The notes under the pieces were generated by a model that saw only the letters and a program-made list of their open reading frames with translations, did not search any database and was not told the DNA's origin. Source: JADJPO01 sp963750395 (GTDB taxonomy: Bacteria > Actinomycetota > Actinomycetes > Actinomycetales > Kineosporiaceae). Taken from it: a DNA stretch of 64,000 nucleotides. Location: assembly GCA_963750395.1 (NCBI GenBank), contig CAVVQM010000010.1:434001-498000 (forward strand), written 5' to 3'. The stretch's first letter is position 1; every line of letters starts with the position of its first letter. Below, piece after piece: positions 18,545 to 28,071 of this stretch. The translations under genes and the position numbers were made by a program.

Positions 18545-21085
18545 ATGGCGCACGGCGGCGATCGACGGGTTGTCGTCATCGGTGGCGGAATGCTCGGGGC
18601 CGCCGTGGCCGACCGCCTGTGTGCCACCGAACCCGGGACCGAGGTGGTGCTGCTCGAGGCGGCCCCGAGCCTGGGCGGGCTCACCTCGGCCTGGACCATC
18701 GAGACGGCCGAGGGGGGTGTGACCTGGGACCGCTTCTACCACGTCGTGCTCGGCCAGGACCGGCGCGTGATCGCGCTGCTGGAGCGGCTCGGGCTGCGGG
18801 ACGCCCTGCATTTCGGCACCGTCCGGTCCGAGCTGCTCGCCGGCGGACGGATCCACCCGATGTCCAGCGTGCTGGACCTGTTGAGGCTGCCCGTGCTCGG
18901 CCCTCTCTCGCGGCTTCGGGTGGGCGCCACGGTCGGTCTCGGCGCCGTTCTCCCCGTGGCCGGCGGGGACCGCAGCACGTCGGCGGACTGGCTGCGTCGC
19001 TACTCCGGGACCGCGGCCACCGACGACCTGTGGCTGCCGCTCCTGCGCGCCAAGTTGGGTGAGGAATCGGAGCGGGCCTCCGCCAGGTTCATCCGCTCCA
19101 CGTTCCGCCGCCTGCTCGTGGCACGCCTGCGCGGCGGGGACGGCGACCGTTTCGGGTGGGTGGAGGGCGGGTACGCCGAGGTGCTGGGGCGCCTGGCCGA
19201 TGATCTGCGCGCCTCGGGGGTCCAGATCCACACTGCCACCGCCGCGACGGCGCTGTCTCGCTCCGGTGATCGATGGCTGGTCCAGACGGCCGCCACCGGA
19301 CACGCCGCGGGCGCCGAGTCGGCAGCGGGCGGGACACGGTCGTTCGAGGCCGATTCCGTCGTCCTGGCCACTCCGGGTCCGGTGGCCGCACGGCTGGCCG
19401 GCGGGTACGCCGACCCGGCGTGGCGACAGAGCCTGGAGCAGGTGCGCTACCTCGGCTGCGTGTGCGTCTCGGTGGTGCTACGACGTCGCGTCACCGGCGG
19501 GTACCTGACGTACGTGACCGACGAGACCCCCTACACGGCCGTGGTCGAGATGACCAACCTGGTGGACCCGGCGGGGCTGGGACAGACCGGTGGCAAGCAT
19601 CTGGTGTACCTGCCGCGCTACTGCGCCCCGGACGACCCGGCCTTCGACGCCGATCCGGACCGGATCGCGAACGAGGCGGTCGCGGACCTGGTGTCCCGTT
19701 ACCCGCATCTCTCGCCGGACGACGTGCTGGCCACCCGCGTGGCCCGGGCACGGCACGTGATGCCGGTCCCGGTGCCGGGCTGGGGCGATGCCACGCCGGC
19801 GGTCCGCACCGGCGCGGACGGCCTGTTCCTGGCCAGCAGTGCCCAGGTCGCGGACGGCACGTTGAACGTGGAGACCACGCTGGCCCTGGCCGATCGGGCG
19901 ATCGCAGAGATGGCGTCGGGTCCGGCCCCGGGCCCGGCGAGCACGTCGCCCGCCGGTCGCAGGGCGCGGGCCGGCGCCGCGTCGAGCGCCGTGCGGGAAC
20001 GGCTGCCGGCCTCCGCCGGCGGGACAGCGCAGCCCCGGGCGCGCTCGGGCCGGCCCACCGCGAGCATCAGTCTGGACGCCGACAACCTCTGGTCGTACCT
20101 GAAGACGCACGGGAACCCGGACTGGGAGTCCCGACCCAGCTACCTGTCCGCCCTGGGCCCCCGCCTGCTGGACGCCTACGGGCGTCACGGCATCACCGCA
20201 TCGGTCTTCGTGGTCGGCCACGACGCGGCCACCGAGGAGGGGGCCGGGTTCGTCTCCTCGCTGACCGAGGCCGGGCACGAGGTCGCCAACCACTCCTTCG
20301 AGCACGAGCCCTGGCTGCACCTGTATTCGCGCGCCCGGTTGGAGGACGAGCTGGCCCGCACCGAGGAGGCGATCGTGGCCGCGGGGGCCCCTCGGCCGAT
20401 CGGTTTCCGCGGGCCCGGCTACAGCCTGTCGCCCACCCTGCTCGAACTGCTCGAGCGGCGCGGGTACCGCTACGACGCGACCACCCTGCCGACCTGGATC
20501 GGCCCACTGGCCCGCGCGTACTACTTCCGCAGCGCCGGACTGACGGCCGCCGAGCGCGAACAGCGCAGAGCCCTGTTCGGCTCGGCCCGCGAGGGGCGGC
20601 GCCCGGTCGGCCCCTATCGGTGGCGAACCGCCGCCTCGTCCGCCGCTGGGGGGCTGGTGGAGCTGCCGGTCACGACGATGCCGGTGGCCAGGGTGCCGAT
20701 CCACGTCAGCTACGTTCTGCACGCCCACCAGGTCAACCCCCTGCTGGCCCGGCGCTACCTCGACCTCTCACTGCGGATGTGCAGGGTGATGCGGGTCGAG
20801 CCGAGCATCCTGCTGCATCCGCTGGACATCCTCGACGCGACTGACGCGCCGGGGCTGGAGTTCTTCCCCGGTATGGCCCTACCGGCGGCCGAGAAGGCCG
20901 CGGTCCTCGACCGCGTGCTGGACCGGCTCAACGCACAGTTCGACGTGGTCGGCACCGCCGAGCACGCGCGCCGAATCGGTGAACGTCCTCTGCGGATCCA
21001 TGACGCCGCGGATGCCGGGATCGCCGGGACGGCGGACGAGGCGACGGCCGAGATGACGGGCTCGATGCCCGGACAGGACGGATAG
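18545..21085 (+). CDS. Fusion of FAD-dependent amine-oxidase-like oxidoreductase and NodB-type polysaccharide deacetylase
   Basis: An 846-residue two-domain protein. Residues 1 to about 455 form a FAD/NAD(P)-binding oxidoreductase of the amine oxidase/UDP-galactopyranose mutase-like type: dinucleotide motif VVVIGGGMLGAAVADRL at the start, the family TWDRFYHVV segment, and the closing FAD motif GLFLASSAQVADGTLNVET. An Ala/Arg/Gly-rich linker (about 455-505) leads to a polysaccharide deacetylase domain (505-800). Its metal-binding motifs are SLDADNLW (Asp511, Asp513), ANHSFEH (His583, His587) and RGPGYS. No membrane segment or signal peptide is apparent, so both activities should act in the cytoplasm on a nucleotide-sugar or lipid-linked intermediate. 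ATG 18545 is preferred over GTG 18521 because GGAG lies upstream. It is the first gene of the locus, followed three bases later by a glycosyltransferase. Confidence 0.88.
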   Translation: MAHGGDRRVVVIGGGMLGAAVADRLCATEPGTEVVLLEAAPSLGGLTSAWTIETAEGGVTWDRFYHVVLGQDRRVIALLERLGLRDALHFGTVRSELLAGGRIHPMSSVLDLLRLPVLGPLSRLRVGATVGLGAVLPVAGGDRSTSADWLRRYSGTAATDDLWLPLLRAKLGEESERASARFIRSTFRRLLVARLRGGDGDRFGWVEGGYAEVLGRLADDLRASGVQIHTATAATALSRSGDRWLVQTAATGHAAGAESAAGGTRSFEADSVVLATPGPVAARLAGGYADPAWRQSLEQVRYLGCVCVSVVLRRRVTGGYLTYVTDETPYTAVVEMTNLVDPAGLGQTGGKHLVYLPRYCAPDDPAFDADPDRIANEAVADLVSRYPHLSPDDVLATRVARARHVMPVPVPGWGDATPAVRTGADGLFLASSAQVADGTLNVETTLALADRAIAEMASGPAPGPASTSPAGRRARAGAASSAVRERLPASAGGTAQPRARSGRPTASISLDADNLWSYLKTHGNPDWESRPSYLSALGPRLLDAYGRHGITASVFVVGHDAATEEGAGFVSSLTEAGHEVANHSFEHEPWLHLYSRARLEDELARTEEAIVAAGAPRPIGFRGPGYSLSPTLLELLERRGYRYDATTLPTWIGPLARAYYFRSAGLTAAEREQRRALFGSAREGRRPVGPYRWRTAASSAAGGLVELPVTTMPVARVPIHVSYVLHAHQVNPLLARRYLDLSLRMCRVMRVEPSILLHPLDILDATDAPGLEFFPGMALPAAEKAAVLDRVLDRLNAQFDVVGTAEHARRIGERPLRIHDAADAGIAGTADEATAEMTGSMPGQDG

Positions 21086-21087
21086 GC

Positions 21088-22248
21088 GTGGAACATCGGA
21101 TCCTGCACGTGTCCCAACCGGTCAGCGAGGGCGTCGCCAACGTCCTCGCGGACCTGGCCACCTTCCAGCACGCGACCGGCTGGGACGTCCATGTCGCCTG
21201 CCCGGCGAACGGGTGGCTGGGCGGGGCCCTGGCCCCGGAGGGCATCACCGTCCATGCCTGGCAGGCGACGCGCTCGCCCGGGTGGTCGTCGATGGCCGAG
21301 GCCCGCCAGTTGCGCTCGTTGATCAGGCGCGTCCGTCCGGACGTCGTCCACCTGCACAGCTCCAAGGCCGGCCTGGCCGGCCGGCTCGCGCTGAGGGGCG
21401 AACTGCGCGAGCAGGTCGTGACCGTCTTCCAGCCCCACGCGTGGTCCTTCCTGGCCGCCGACGGGCTCGTCGGGCGGCTCTCCGCGCTGTGGGAGCGGAT
21501 CGCCGTCCGCTGGACCGATCTGGTCATCGCGGTCAGCGGTGGCGAACTGCACGAGGCCTACCGGCACGGCATCACACCCCCGCGGACGGTGGTGGCTCCC
21601 AACGGGGTCGACGTGCACCGGTTCGTGCCCCAGGATCGCGAGGAGGTCCGCGGACGCCTCGGCATCGGGGGCGGGCCGGTGGCGGTCTGCGTGGGCCGGT
21701 TGGCCCGTCAGAAGGGGCAGGACCTGCTGCTCGAGATCTGGCCCCGGGTCCGGGAGGTGGTGCCCGAGGCCGAGTTGTACCTCGTCGGCGACGGGCCGGA
21801 GCGCGACCTGCTCACCGACCTGCTCGTGCCCGGCGTCACCCTGCTCGGTGCGACGGGTCGCCCCGAGGACTACCTGTCCGCTGCCGACGTGGTCGTCGTG
21901 CCCTCCCGGTGGGAGGGCATGGCCCTGGTGCCGCTGGAGGCGATGGCCTGCGAACGCAGCGTCGTCGGTTTCGCCGTCGCGGGGTTGGCCGAGAGCGTGG
22001 GCGATGCGGGGGCCGTGGTGCCGCTCGGGGACGGCGAGGGGCTGGCCCGCGAGATCATCCAGCGCCTGACCGATCTCGATCACGCTCGTCGTGAGGGCCA
22101 GCGCGGCCGGGCTCGCGCGGTGACCCTCTACGACCGCGCGCAGGCCGTGGTGATCACCGATGAGGCCATCAGGTCCCTGCTGGCCGATCCGAGGACGCTC
22201 CCGGACCGCACGGTCCGCTCACGGCGGGGGCTCAGCGATCAGTCCTGA
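21088..22248 (+). CDS. Glycosyltransferase family 4
   Basis: A 386-residue GT-B fold transferase. The N-terminal acceptor domain starts ILHVSQPVSEGVANVLADLA and includes HLHSSKAGLAGRLA. The C-terminal donor domain has VAVCVGRLARQKGQDLLLE, LYLVGDGPERD and the E-x7-E-like motif in PSRWEGMALVPLEAMAC. GTG 21088 is two bases after the previous stop, so it is co-transcribed with the fusion gene. It should add a sugar to the growing lipid-linked repeat unit; the donor is unknown. Its 3' end overlaps the convergent glycoside hydrolase gene by 17 bases. Confidence 0.92.
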   Translation: MEHRILHVSQPVSEGVANVLADLATFQHATGWDVHVACPANGWLGGALAPEGITVHAWQATRSPGWSSMAEARQLRSLIRRVRPDVVHLHSSKAGLAGRLALRGELREQVVTVFQPHAWSFLAADGLVGRLSALWERIAVRWTDLVIAVSGGELHEAYRHGITPPRTVVAPNGVDVHRFVPQDREEVRGRLGIGGGPVAVCVGRLARQKGQDLLLEIWPRVREVVPEAELYLVGDGPERDLLTDLLVPGVTLLGATGRPEDYLSAADVVVVPSRWEGMALVPLEAMACERSVVGFAVAGLAESVGDAGAVVPLGDGEGLAREIIQRLTDLDHARREGQRGRARAVTLYDRAQAVVITDEAIRSLLADPRTLPDRTVRSRRGLSDQS

Positions 22249-23671
22249 GCGCATTCTCGCTCGCGGTGCCGAGAACCGAGAAGCCCTCGCTGTCGTCGGA
22301 GTAGCTGTAGACGGTGAACCCCTCCAACCAGGGCCAGTCGGCGATCACCGACAGGGCCTTGGTGAAGTACTGGGCCCGCCGTGGTTCCGCGACGTGGTAC
22401 CAGCGCCCCGGGATGGTGCTGTACCCGAACTCACCGACGAACACGTTGCGCTGGATCCCCTCCTGGGCGGCGATCTGGTCGCGGACGCGAGCCAGCCCAC
22501 GCAGGGTCATGTCCTTCTGACCGCGCGGCAGGTCCACCGTCCGGGCGCCGGCGGGCAGCGTCGGGTCGTAGCCGACACCGGCGGCGCCGGTGTACGGGTG
22601 GATCCCGATCACGTCGTAGTAGTACCGGTTCTGGGCGTTGCCACCGATGGCCTTGAGCGCCGAGGAGAGCTGCCTCATCCAACCCAGGTCGTTGTTGCTC
22701 AGTGCACCGGCGATGATCTTGACGTTCGGCTGGCTCGGTTTGACCGCCGTCCAGACCGACTTGAGCAGGTCGGCGTACTCCGCCGGGTTCTGTCCCTGTT
22801 TCCAGTAGTCGTCCAGGTTGGGCTCGTTCCAGACCTCGTACCCGGCCACCGACGTCCCGAACCGGTCGGTCAACTGCGCGAACAGCGCGGCCCATTTCTG
22901 CCCGGTCGTGCCGGTCGGGCCGTACCAGCGACCTCGCGAGTCGAGCCAGACCGGCATCGAGTTGACGTGCAGGAACACCTTCATGCCCCGGACGTTCGCA
23001 GCGCTGATCACCGGTGCGAGCGCAGAGAAGTCGCAGGTGGCCGAGGAACACATCCAGTTCATGTCCACGGTCACCCGGATGCCGACCGCTCCCTTGGCCT
23101 TCGCCCGGTCGATCTCGGCGGCCGCGCTGGCGGCGGTCACCGTCCGGCCGAGGTGGACCGCACCGACCGGCTCGACCGGGATCACCAGGGCCGCTCCGGA
23201 CAGGACCGGACGAGCGACCTGTGGCTGCTGTGGAGCGCTCGGCGCCGACGACGTCGGCTCCTTCGTCGCAGTCCCTCCCGCAGTGGTCGGGCCGCCACCG
23301 TCGGCGGGATCGGCGGCACGGGCCGAGACCTCGGCCGGCACGGCCAGGGAGGGCACCGCGGGCGCCGTGTCCCGACCGGCGTCACCACCGGCAGCCTCCC
23401 GCTCGTTTGCGACACCCAGACCGGTGTCGGGTATCTGGCCGGTACGGGTCGTCGGGGCGGCGCCGGTGCTCGGGGCGGCGCCGACCTCTGGATCTACGCC
23501 GTCCTCGGCCACCGCTTCGGCGGAGGCGGGCACGGTGGGATCGAGCGCGATACTCACGGTGGCGTCCGGCGTCGGAACCCCCAGACCTATTCCCAGGACG
23601 ACGAGCGTGCCGATCGCCGCGGCGGCGATGGCCCGGGTCCCGGGACGCCGCGAACGGTGCTCGGTCGGCAT
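22232..23671 (-). CDS. Secreted glycoside hydrolase (GH39/GH5-like clan A)
   Basis: A 479-residue protein with an N-terminal signal anchor (AIAAAAIGTLVVLGIGLGV), a 110-residue Pro/Ala/Thr-rich spacer, and a TIM-barrel hydrolase domain from about residue 165. The clan A pattern is present: acid/base Glu283 in YEVWNEPN and nucleophile Glu414 in VFVGEFGYS. The domain also holds HVNSMPVW and DVIGIHPY. Such enzymes often sit in polysaccharide loci, where they trim or release the polymer outside the cell. ATG 23671 has GAGAGG five bases upstream. It is transcribed against the neighbouring biosynthetic genes, so expression may be separate. Substrate unknown. Confidence 0.85.
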   Translation of the reverse strand: MPTEHRSRRPGTRAIAAAAIGTLVVLGIGLGVPTPDATVSIALDPTVPASAEAVAEDGVDPEVGAAPSTGAAPTTRTGQIPDTGLGVANEREAAGGDAGRDTAPAVPSLAVPAEVSARAADPADGGGPTTAGGTATKEPTSSAPSAPQQPQVARPVLSGAALVIPVEPVGAVHLGRTVTAASAAAEIDRAKAKGAVGIRVTVDMNWMCSSATCDFSALAPVISAANVRGMKVFLHVNSMPVWLDSRGRWYGPTGTTGQKWAALFAQLTDRFGTSVAGYEVWNEPNLDDYWKQGQNPAEYADLLKSVWTAVKPSQPNVKIIAGALSNNDLGWMRQLSSALKAIGGNAQNRYYYDVIGIHPYTGAAGVGYDPTLPAGARTVDLPRGQKDMTLRGLARVRDQIAAQEGIQRNVFVGEFGYSTIPGRWYHVAEPRRAQYFTKALSVIADWPWLEGFTVYSYSDDSEGFSVLGTASENALRTDR

Positions 23672-23871
23672 GACCACCTCTCGACAGGTTTTCGCGCCCC
23701 GCGGGACGGCACCGGCACGGCAATCGCCAACGAGGCTACCCCGTCGCCGCCCGGGAGGTGGGGGCGGAACCTGCTCTTGACATGGGGACAGACCGCCCTT
23801 GACCCGAAGCGCCTGGAGTATCGTCTCGCAGGGCGCGGACGGGCGGCCCCGACGGTCGACCGAGGATGAGG
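23672..23871. promoter_or_regulatory. Divergent promoter region between the hydrolase and GT-C genes
   Basis: A 200-base non-coding region. On the plus strand there is TTGACA at 23777 and TTGACC at 23799, with TATCGT at 23819. The second -35 is only 14 bases from the -10, so the pairing is weak. GAGG at 23862 lies six bases before ATG 23872. Confidence 0.35.
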
Positions 23872-25200
23872 ATGAGCAGGTTCACTTCCGGCTCGACGCC
23901 CTCTCCCCCGCCCCGTCCGGAGGCCACGGCCCAGGGCTCCTCCACGGTGAGGAACCCCGCCCTCGCGCTGGTGTGGCTGGTGCCGGCCGCCGTCCTGGTG
24001 TCCTACGCGTTCCTCTTCTGGCGGACCGGGATGGGCGTGCAGACGCCACCGCCGTGGCCCCGATGGTCGATGGTCGACTTCCGCGACACCGTTTGGGTGC
24101 CGGTCCGCGACATGTTCGCAGGGCACGATCCCTACGACCTGACGAACTACCTGCTCCGTCACCCCGCCTCCCAGGAGTTCCCGCCCTACGCACCTGGCTG
24201 GCTGCTGGTCTCGGCACCGTTCGCCGCGCTCCCCTGGCCTGCGGCGATGCTCGCCTGGGGCGTCGTCACGGCCGCTGCCCTGGCGGTGCTCGCCCGGTCC
24301 AGCGCGGACGTCGCCGACCGGGCGGGCCCCGCCTGGGTCGCGTTGCCGCTGGCGTTCGTCCTGCTCAGCCCGGTGGGGAACCAGCCGTTCAGCGCCGGAC
24401 AGTTCGCCCCCGTGGCCGCGGCCTCCTGTCTGATCGCCCTGATCACGCCGAGGGCGTCCCTCGCTGCCGCGGCCACCGCGGTGGCCCTGGTCAAGCCGCA
24501 GGTCGGTTTGCCCCTGCTGCTGCTCCTGACGGTGCAGGGCCGTTGGCGCACGGCGCTCGCCGGGGCAGCGGTGGCTGCGGCGGTCAGCGCACCGGTGGCG
24601 GCCGTGCTCGCGGTGAGGTCGGGCGGGGTCGGTGCCTGGCTGTCCGTCCTGCGGCGCAACGCAGAACTCACGGCGGTCTCGCCGGCGACCGCCGCCGATC
24701 GCGCGGGCAGCACACGGGTGGACGTGGTGGGCACCCTGCAACGCATCGGCGTCGAGCCGTCGACGACGAGCACGGCGGCGCTGACGCTGGCCGCACTTCT
24801 CCTGTCGCTCGGTTGCGCCGTGGCGTCCTGGCGTCTGCTGCGCCGTGCACCGGACGACCCGCGGGCGCTCGCCGTCTGGTGGGCGTCGGCGGCCGGGGCC
24901 CTCCTGCTGTGGACACCCAACGAGCTGTACTCGGCGTTGGTCATGCTGCCCGCCGTCCTCGTGGTCGCCGCCCGGCTGATCTCGCGCACCGGCCCGGCGA
25001 CAGGCTGGTGGATGCTGCCGGGCCTGCTGCTCGCAGTCCCGTTCCTGCACGTGCACCGCATCGACGCCGCACTCGGGCTGTCCGCGGTGGGCGAGGTGAT
25101 CAACGGGTCGGCCGTCCTGGCGGGGACCGCGGTCGCCGGCCTGGTCGCCCTGCGGCTGCGGCCACGGCGGGAACGCGGGAACGGGGGGGCGAGGCCATGA
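23872..25200 (+). CDS. GT-C family (GT87-like) polyprenol-phosphate-sugar glycosyltransferase
   Basis: A 442-residue integral membrane protein with about ten helices. An acidic loop after the first helix (MVDFRDTVWVPVRDMFAGHDPYDLTNY) is where GT-C enzymes keep the catalytic Asp, followed by FPPYAPGWLL, as in GT87 mannosyltransferases that use polyprenyl-phosphate mannose outside the membrane. ATG 23872 is chosen for its spacing to GAGG; ATG 23866 is two codons earlier. The stop overlaps the next start by four bases. It probably modifies the polymer after export. Confidence 0.82.
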   Translation: MSRFTSGSTPSPPPRPEATAQGSSTVRNPALALVWLVPAAVLVSYAFLFWRTGMGVQTPPPWPRWSMVDFRDTVWVPVRDMFAGHDPYDLTNYLLRHPASQEFPPYAPGWLLVSAPFAALPWPAAMLAWGVVTAAALAVLARSSADVADRAGPAWVALPLAFVLLSPVGNQPFSAGQFAPVAAASCLIALITPRASLAAAATAVALVKPQVGLPLLLLLTVQGRWRTALAGAAVAAAVSAPVAAVLAVRSGGVGAWLSVLRRNAELTAVSPATAADRAGSTRVDVVGTLQRIGVEPSTTSTAALTLAALLLSLGCAVASWRLLRRAPDDPRALAVWWASAAGALLLWTPNELYSALVMLPAVLVVAARLISRTGPATGWWMLPGLLLAVPFLHVHRIDAALGLSAVGEVINGSAVLAGTAVAGLVALRLRPRRERGNGGARP

Positions 25201-26507
25201 GCATCGCGAGGGAGTCCCTGGGCCGACCGAGCACCTGGCTGGCGCTCGCCATCGTGCTGCTGCCGTTCGGTTCGACCGCGACGGCCGTCGACGCGCTGGT
25301 CACCCCGGCCGACATCGCCCTGCTGGTGGCCGTGCTGACCTCCCTGTACGACGTCGCCAGGGGCCGGCGGCTGCCCCTGCTGCGCTCCCTGCCGGCGCTG
25401 ATCTTCCTGGTGCTCGGAGTGGCCACCACCGTCATCGCGCTCCTGGCCCCCGATGCCAGGTTGGGCATCGTGGGGGTGATCCGCTTCCAGGAACTGTTCT
25501 TCCTGGTCCCCGCCACGATCCTGATCGCGCTGCGGACCTATTGGGACGCCGTCGTCCTGTTCGCCGCGCTGGAGGGGCTGGCGGTGTTCGAGGGGACCGT
25601 CGGCATCCTGCAGCGCCTCACCCGAACGGGTGCCGACATCGACGGAGAACCGATCCGCGCCGTCGGGACCTACGGCGCCTACAACATCGGGGCGCTGGCC
25701 TCCCTGACCGCGATCGCCATGGTCTGCGCCCTCGCCTGGGGGGTGGCGCTGCGAGGTCGGATCCGCTGGGTCGGTTTCGCGCTCGCCGGCTACCTGGCCA
25801 TCCCCCTGGCACTCAGCCTCAGCAGGGGGATCTGGCTGGCCGCGCTCGCCGGAGTGTTCGTGGTGATCACCCGGGGGCGCCCCGGGCGGATCCTGGCGGG
25901 TGTGGCGGCGGGGGTGGTCGCGGCGGCCATCGTCCTGCCGCCCCTGCTCGCAAGCGGCAGCGACCTCGGCGAACGGGTCAGCACGCTGATCTCGGCCCGA
26001 TCGGACCCGGACCAGTCCGTCAAGGACCGCCTGGCACTGTGGGCGGCCGCGCGACAGATGGCCGAGGACCACCCCTTCACGGGGGTCGGGCCGCGGGCCT
26101 TCCCCGAACGCCGCGACGCGTATGCCGACCTGAGCCTGCTCGGATCCTCCGACATCGACGACTCGAGTGGCTTCCGCCGGGTTGAACTCGAGTCGCCGCA
26201 CAACCTGTACTTCCTGATCGCCGCCGAGCAGGGTTTGATCGCGCTGACCCTGTTCGGCACCGCCTTCGCGACGCTGTTCGTCCGCGGACTGATCCGGGTG
26301 TCGCGGCCAGGTCACGGCCTGTCGACGGCGACGGCTCTGGCCGGCACCGGCCTGCTGGCGCACTCCCTGATGGACATGGTGAGCGGTGACCTGGGCGGCC
26401 CGGACTCGGTGATGCTGGCCCTGGTGCTGGGTCTGGCGGGATGGTCCGCAGCGGACCTGCCGCTGGAGAAGGACTACCAGGTGATCGGTCTGGAGCGGAT
26501 CCGGTGA
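25197..26507 (+). CDS. O-antigen ligase/polymerase-like (Wzy_C) membrane protein
   Basis: A 436-residue protein with about ten to twelve helices and the Wzy/WaaL pattern: IPLALSLSRGIWLAALAGVFV (conserved Arg at the helix start) followed by a large extracytoplasmic loop (about 260-330) containing DRLALWAAARQMAEDHPFTGVGPRAF and ending SPHNLYFLIAAEQG (conserved His). It should polymerise or ligate lipid-linked repeat units on the outer face of the membrane. Coupled to both neighbours. Confidence 0.86.
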   Translation: MSIARESLGRPSTWLALAIVLLPFGSTATAVDALVTPADIALLVAVLTSLYDVARGRRLPLLRSLPALIFLVLGVATTVIALLAPDARLGIVGVIRFQELFFLVPATILIALRTYWDAVVLFAALEGLAVFEGTVGILQRLTRTGADIDGEPIRAVGTYGAYNIGALASLTAIAMVCALAWGVALRGRIRWVGFALAGYLAIPLALSLSRGIWLAALAGVFVVITRGRPGRILAGVAAGVVAAAIVLPPLLASGSDLGERVSTLISARSDPDQSVKDRLALWAAARQMAEDHPFTGVGPRAFPERRDAYADLSLLGSSDIDDSSGFRRVELESPHNLYFLIAAEQGLIALTLFGTAFATLFVRGLIRVSRPGHGLSTATALAGTGLLAHSLMDMVSGDLGGPDSVMLALVLGLAGWSAADLPLEKDYQVIGLERIR

Positions 26508-26514
26508 GAACGAC

Positions 26515-28071
26515 GTGAGATCGGGTCGGATGCCGGTGGTCGTCCTGACCCTCGGGGGCAACGGGCTGGGGCTGGTCCGGGACCTGATCCTGGCAGGACT
26601 GTTCGGGGCCGGGGTGGCCACCGACGCCTTCCTCGCTGCGTGGAGCGTTCCCGAGACCGCCAGTCCACTGCTGCTCGAAGGGCTGATGGCCCTGATCGGC
26701 ATCCCCTACCTGGCTCGCGCGGTCGCCGCCGGACGCGTCGGACAGGCCGTCGCCGCCACGCTGGCCCCGATGACGGCGGTGCTGGTGCTGATCTCGATCG
26801 GCGTCGTCCTCGGAGCTGACACCCTGGTCGCCCTGACCGTGCCGGGCATCGCCGACCCGGCCCTGGCCGCCGACTGCGTCCGCCTCGCCGCGCCGACCGT
26901 GCCGCTGCTCGGTCTGGCCGGATACCTGTCGGCACTCCTGCGTGCGCACGATGAGGTGGTTCGGCCCGCCGCGGTCTACCTCGCCTACAACGTGGGCATC
27001 ATCGCGACGATGATCGCGGCGACGCCCGTGTGGGGAATCCGTGCGGCGGCCGCCGGGCTCAGCGTTGGGGCGGCGACCATGTGCCTGGCCCTGGCGCCCA
27101 GCGCCTGGCGCCGGGTCGGCGTCCCGCGGTGGCGACGGACCGCCCTGCGGCAGTGGACACCGGCGTTCGCCCTCGCCGCCCCGTTGCTCTGCTACCTGCT
27201 GGCCCGGCAGGGGCAGACCTTCGTCGAGCGGTTCTTCGCCTCGCGCCTCGAGGCCGGCGCCATCTCCGAACTCAACTACGCGCAGAAGGTCGGGCAGGTC
27301 CCGGGCACCATCGCGGTCGCCCTCGCCCTGGCCGGACTGGCCGCGATCAGCCGGTTCGCCGGGTCCGGACGGCGGTCGGAGGCCGCCGCGGCCGTCGCCA
27401 CGGGGATGCGCGGCGTCCTGGCACTGGTCATCCCCGCGACCCTCTGCCTGATCGTGCTGGCCCAGCCGGCCGTCCAGGTGCTCTTCGAGCGCGGGGCCTT
27501 CACCGCGCAGGACAGCGCGACCACCGCCTCGGTGCTCCAGGTCTATGTGATCGGACTGCCGGGGCAGGCCCTGGTCAGCGTCCTGGTGATCGCGGTCGCG
27601 GGTCTGGGCGGATCGCGCTGGCTGGCCCCGACCGCCGCAGCCTCCGGCCTGGTGGTCACGGCGGGGATGGCCGCCGTCCTCGGACCGCTGGCCGGGGTGC
27701 GCGGTATCGCCGCCGCCGATGCCGGCGGCATCTGGGTGGCGGCGCTGATCCTGCTCGCCGGCGTCTGGCGGGGATTCGGTGAGCATCGTCCGCACGGAAC
27801 GGCGGGGGCGCTGACCCGGACCACCGCCGCCGGGGTGGTCGCCGCGGTGGGAGCCCTCGCCGTCCTGCAGGCCGCACCCGACGCGCCGGCGCTGCGACTC
27901 GTCCTGGCGGGGCTGGTTGCCGGTGTGCTCGGACTGGCCGCCGCCGGCGCACTGCGCGCCCACGACGTGCTCGACCTGGTGCCCGGTGCCGTCCGCGCCC
28001 GGCTCCCGCTGCCCGGGCGGTCGCGCGACGTCTCGACCGACCCCTCGCAGACCGGAGGCCCGACCCCATGA
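26515..28071 (+). CDS. MurJ/Wzx-like lipid-linked oligosaccharide flippase (MOP superfamily)
   Basis: A 518-residue polytopic protein of about fourteen helices. It aligns with the MurJ/MviN branch: GLVRDLILAGLFGAGVATDAFLAA at the start, NYAQKVGQVPGTIAVALALA and QPAVQVLFERGAFTAQDSATTA in the middle. Because it sits between a Wzy-like and a Wzz-like gene, it more likely flips the polysaccharide repeat unit than lipid II. GTG 26515 is seven bases after the previous stop and the end overlaps the next ATG by four bases. Confidence 0.87.
   Translation: MRSGRMPVVVLTLGGNGLGLVRDLILAGLFGAGVATDAFLAAWSVPETASPLLLEGLMALIGIPYLARAVAAGRVGQAVAATLAPMTAVLVLISIGVVLGADTLVALTVPGIADPALAADCVRLAAPTVPLLGLAGYLSALLRAHDEVVRPAAVYLAYNVGIIATMIAATPVWGIRAAAAGLSVGAATMCLALAPSAWRRVGVPRWRRTALRQWTPAFALAAPLLCYLLARQGQTFVERFFASRLEAGAISELNYAQKVGQVPGTIAVALALAGLAAISRFAGSGRRSEAAAAVATGMRGVLALVIPATLCLIVLAQPAVQVLFERGAFTAQDSATTASVLQVYVIGLPGQALVSVLVIAVAGLGGSRWLAPTAAASGLVVTAGMAAVLGPLAGVRGIAAADAGGIWVAALILLAGVWRGFGEHRPHGTAGALTRTTAAGVVAAVGALAVLQAAPDAPALRLVLAGLVAGVLGLAAAGALRAHDVLDLVPGAVRARLPLPGRSRDVSTDPSQTGGPTP

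Noticed and set aside
24186..26702. A very long minus-strand open frame (838 codons) opposite the GT-C and O-antigen-ligase genes
   Set aside because: High GC opens antisense frames. The composition is Arg/Gln/His/Asp-rich with no domain, while the plus strand encodes well-formed membrane proteins.
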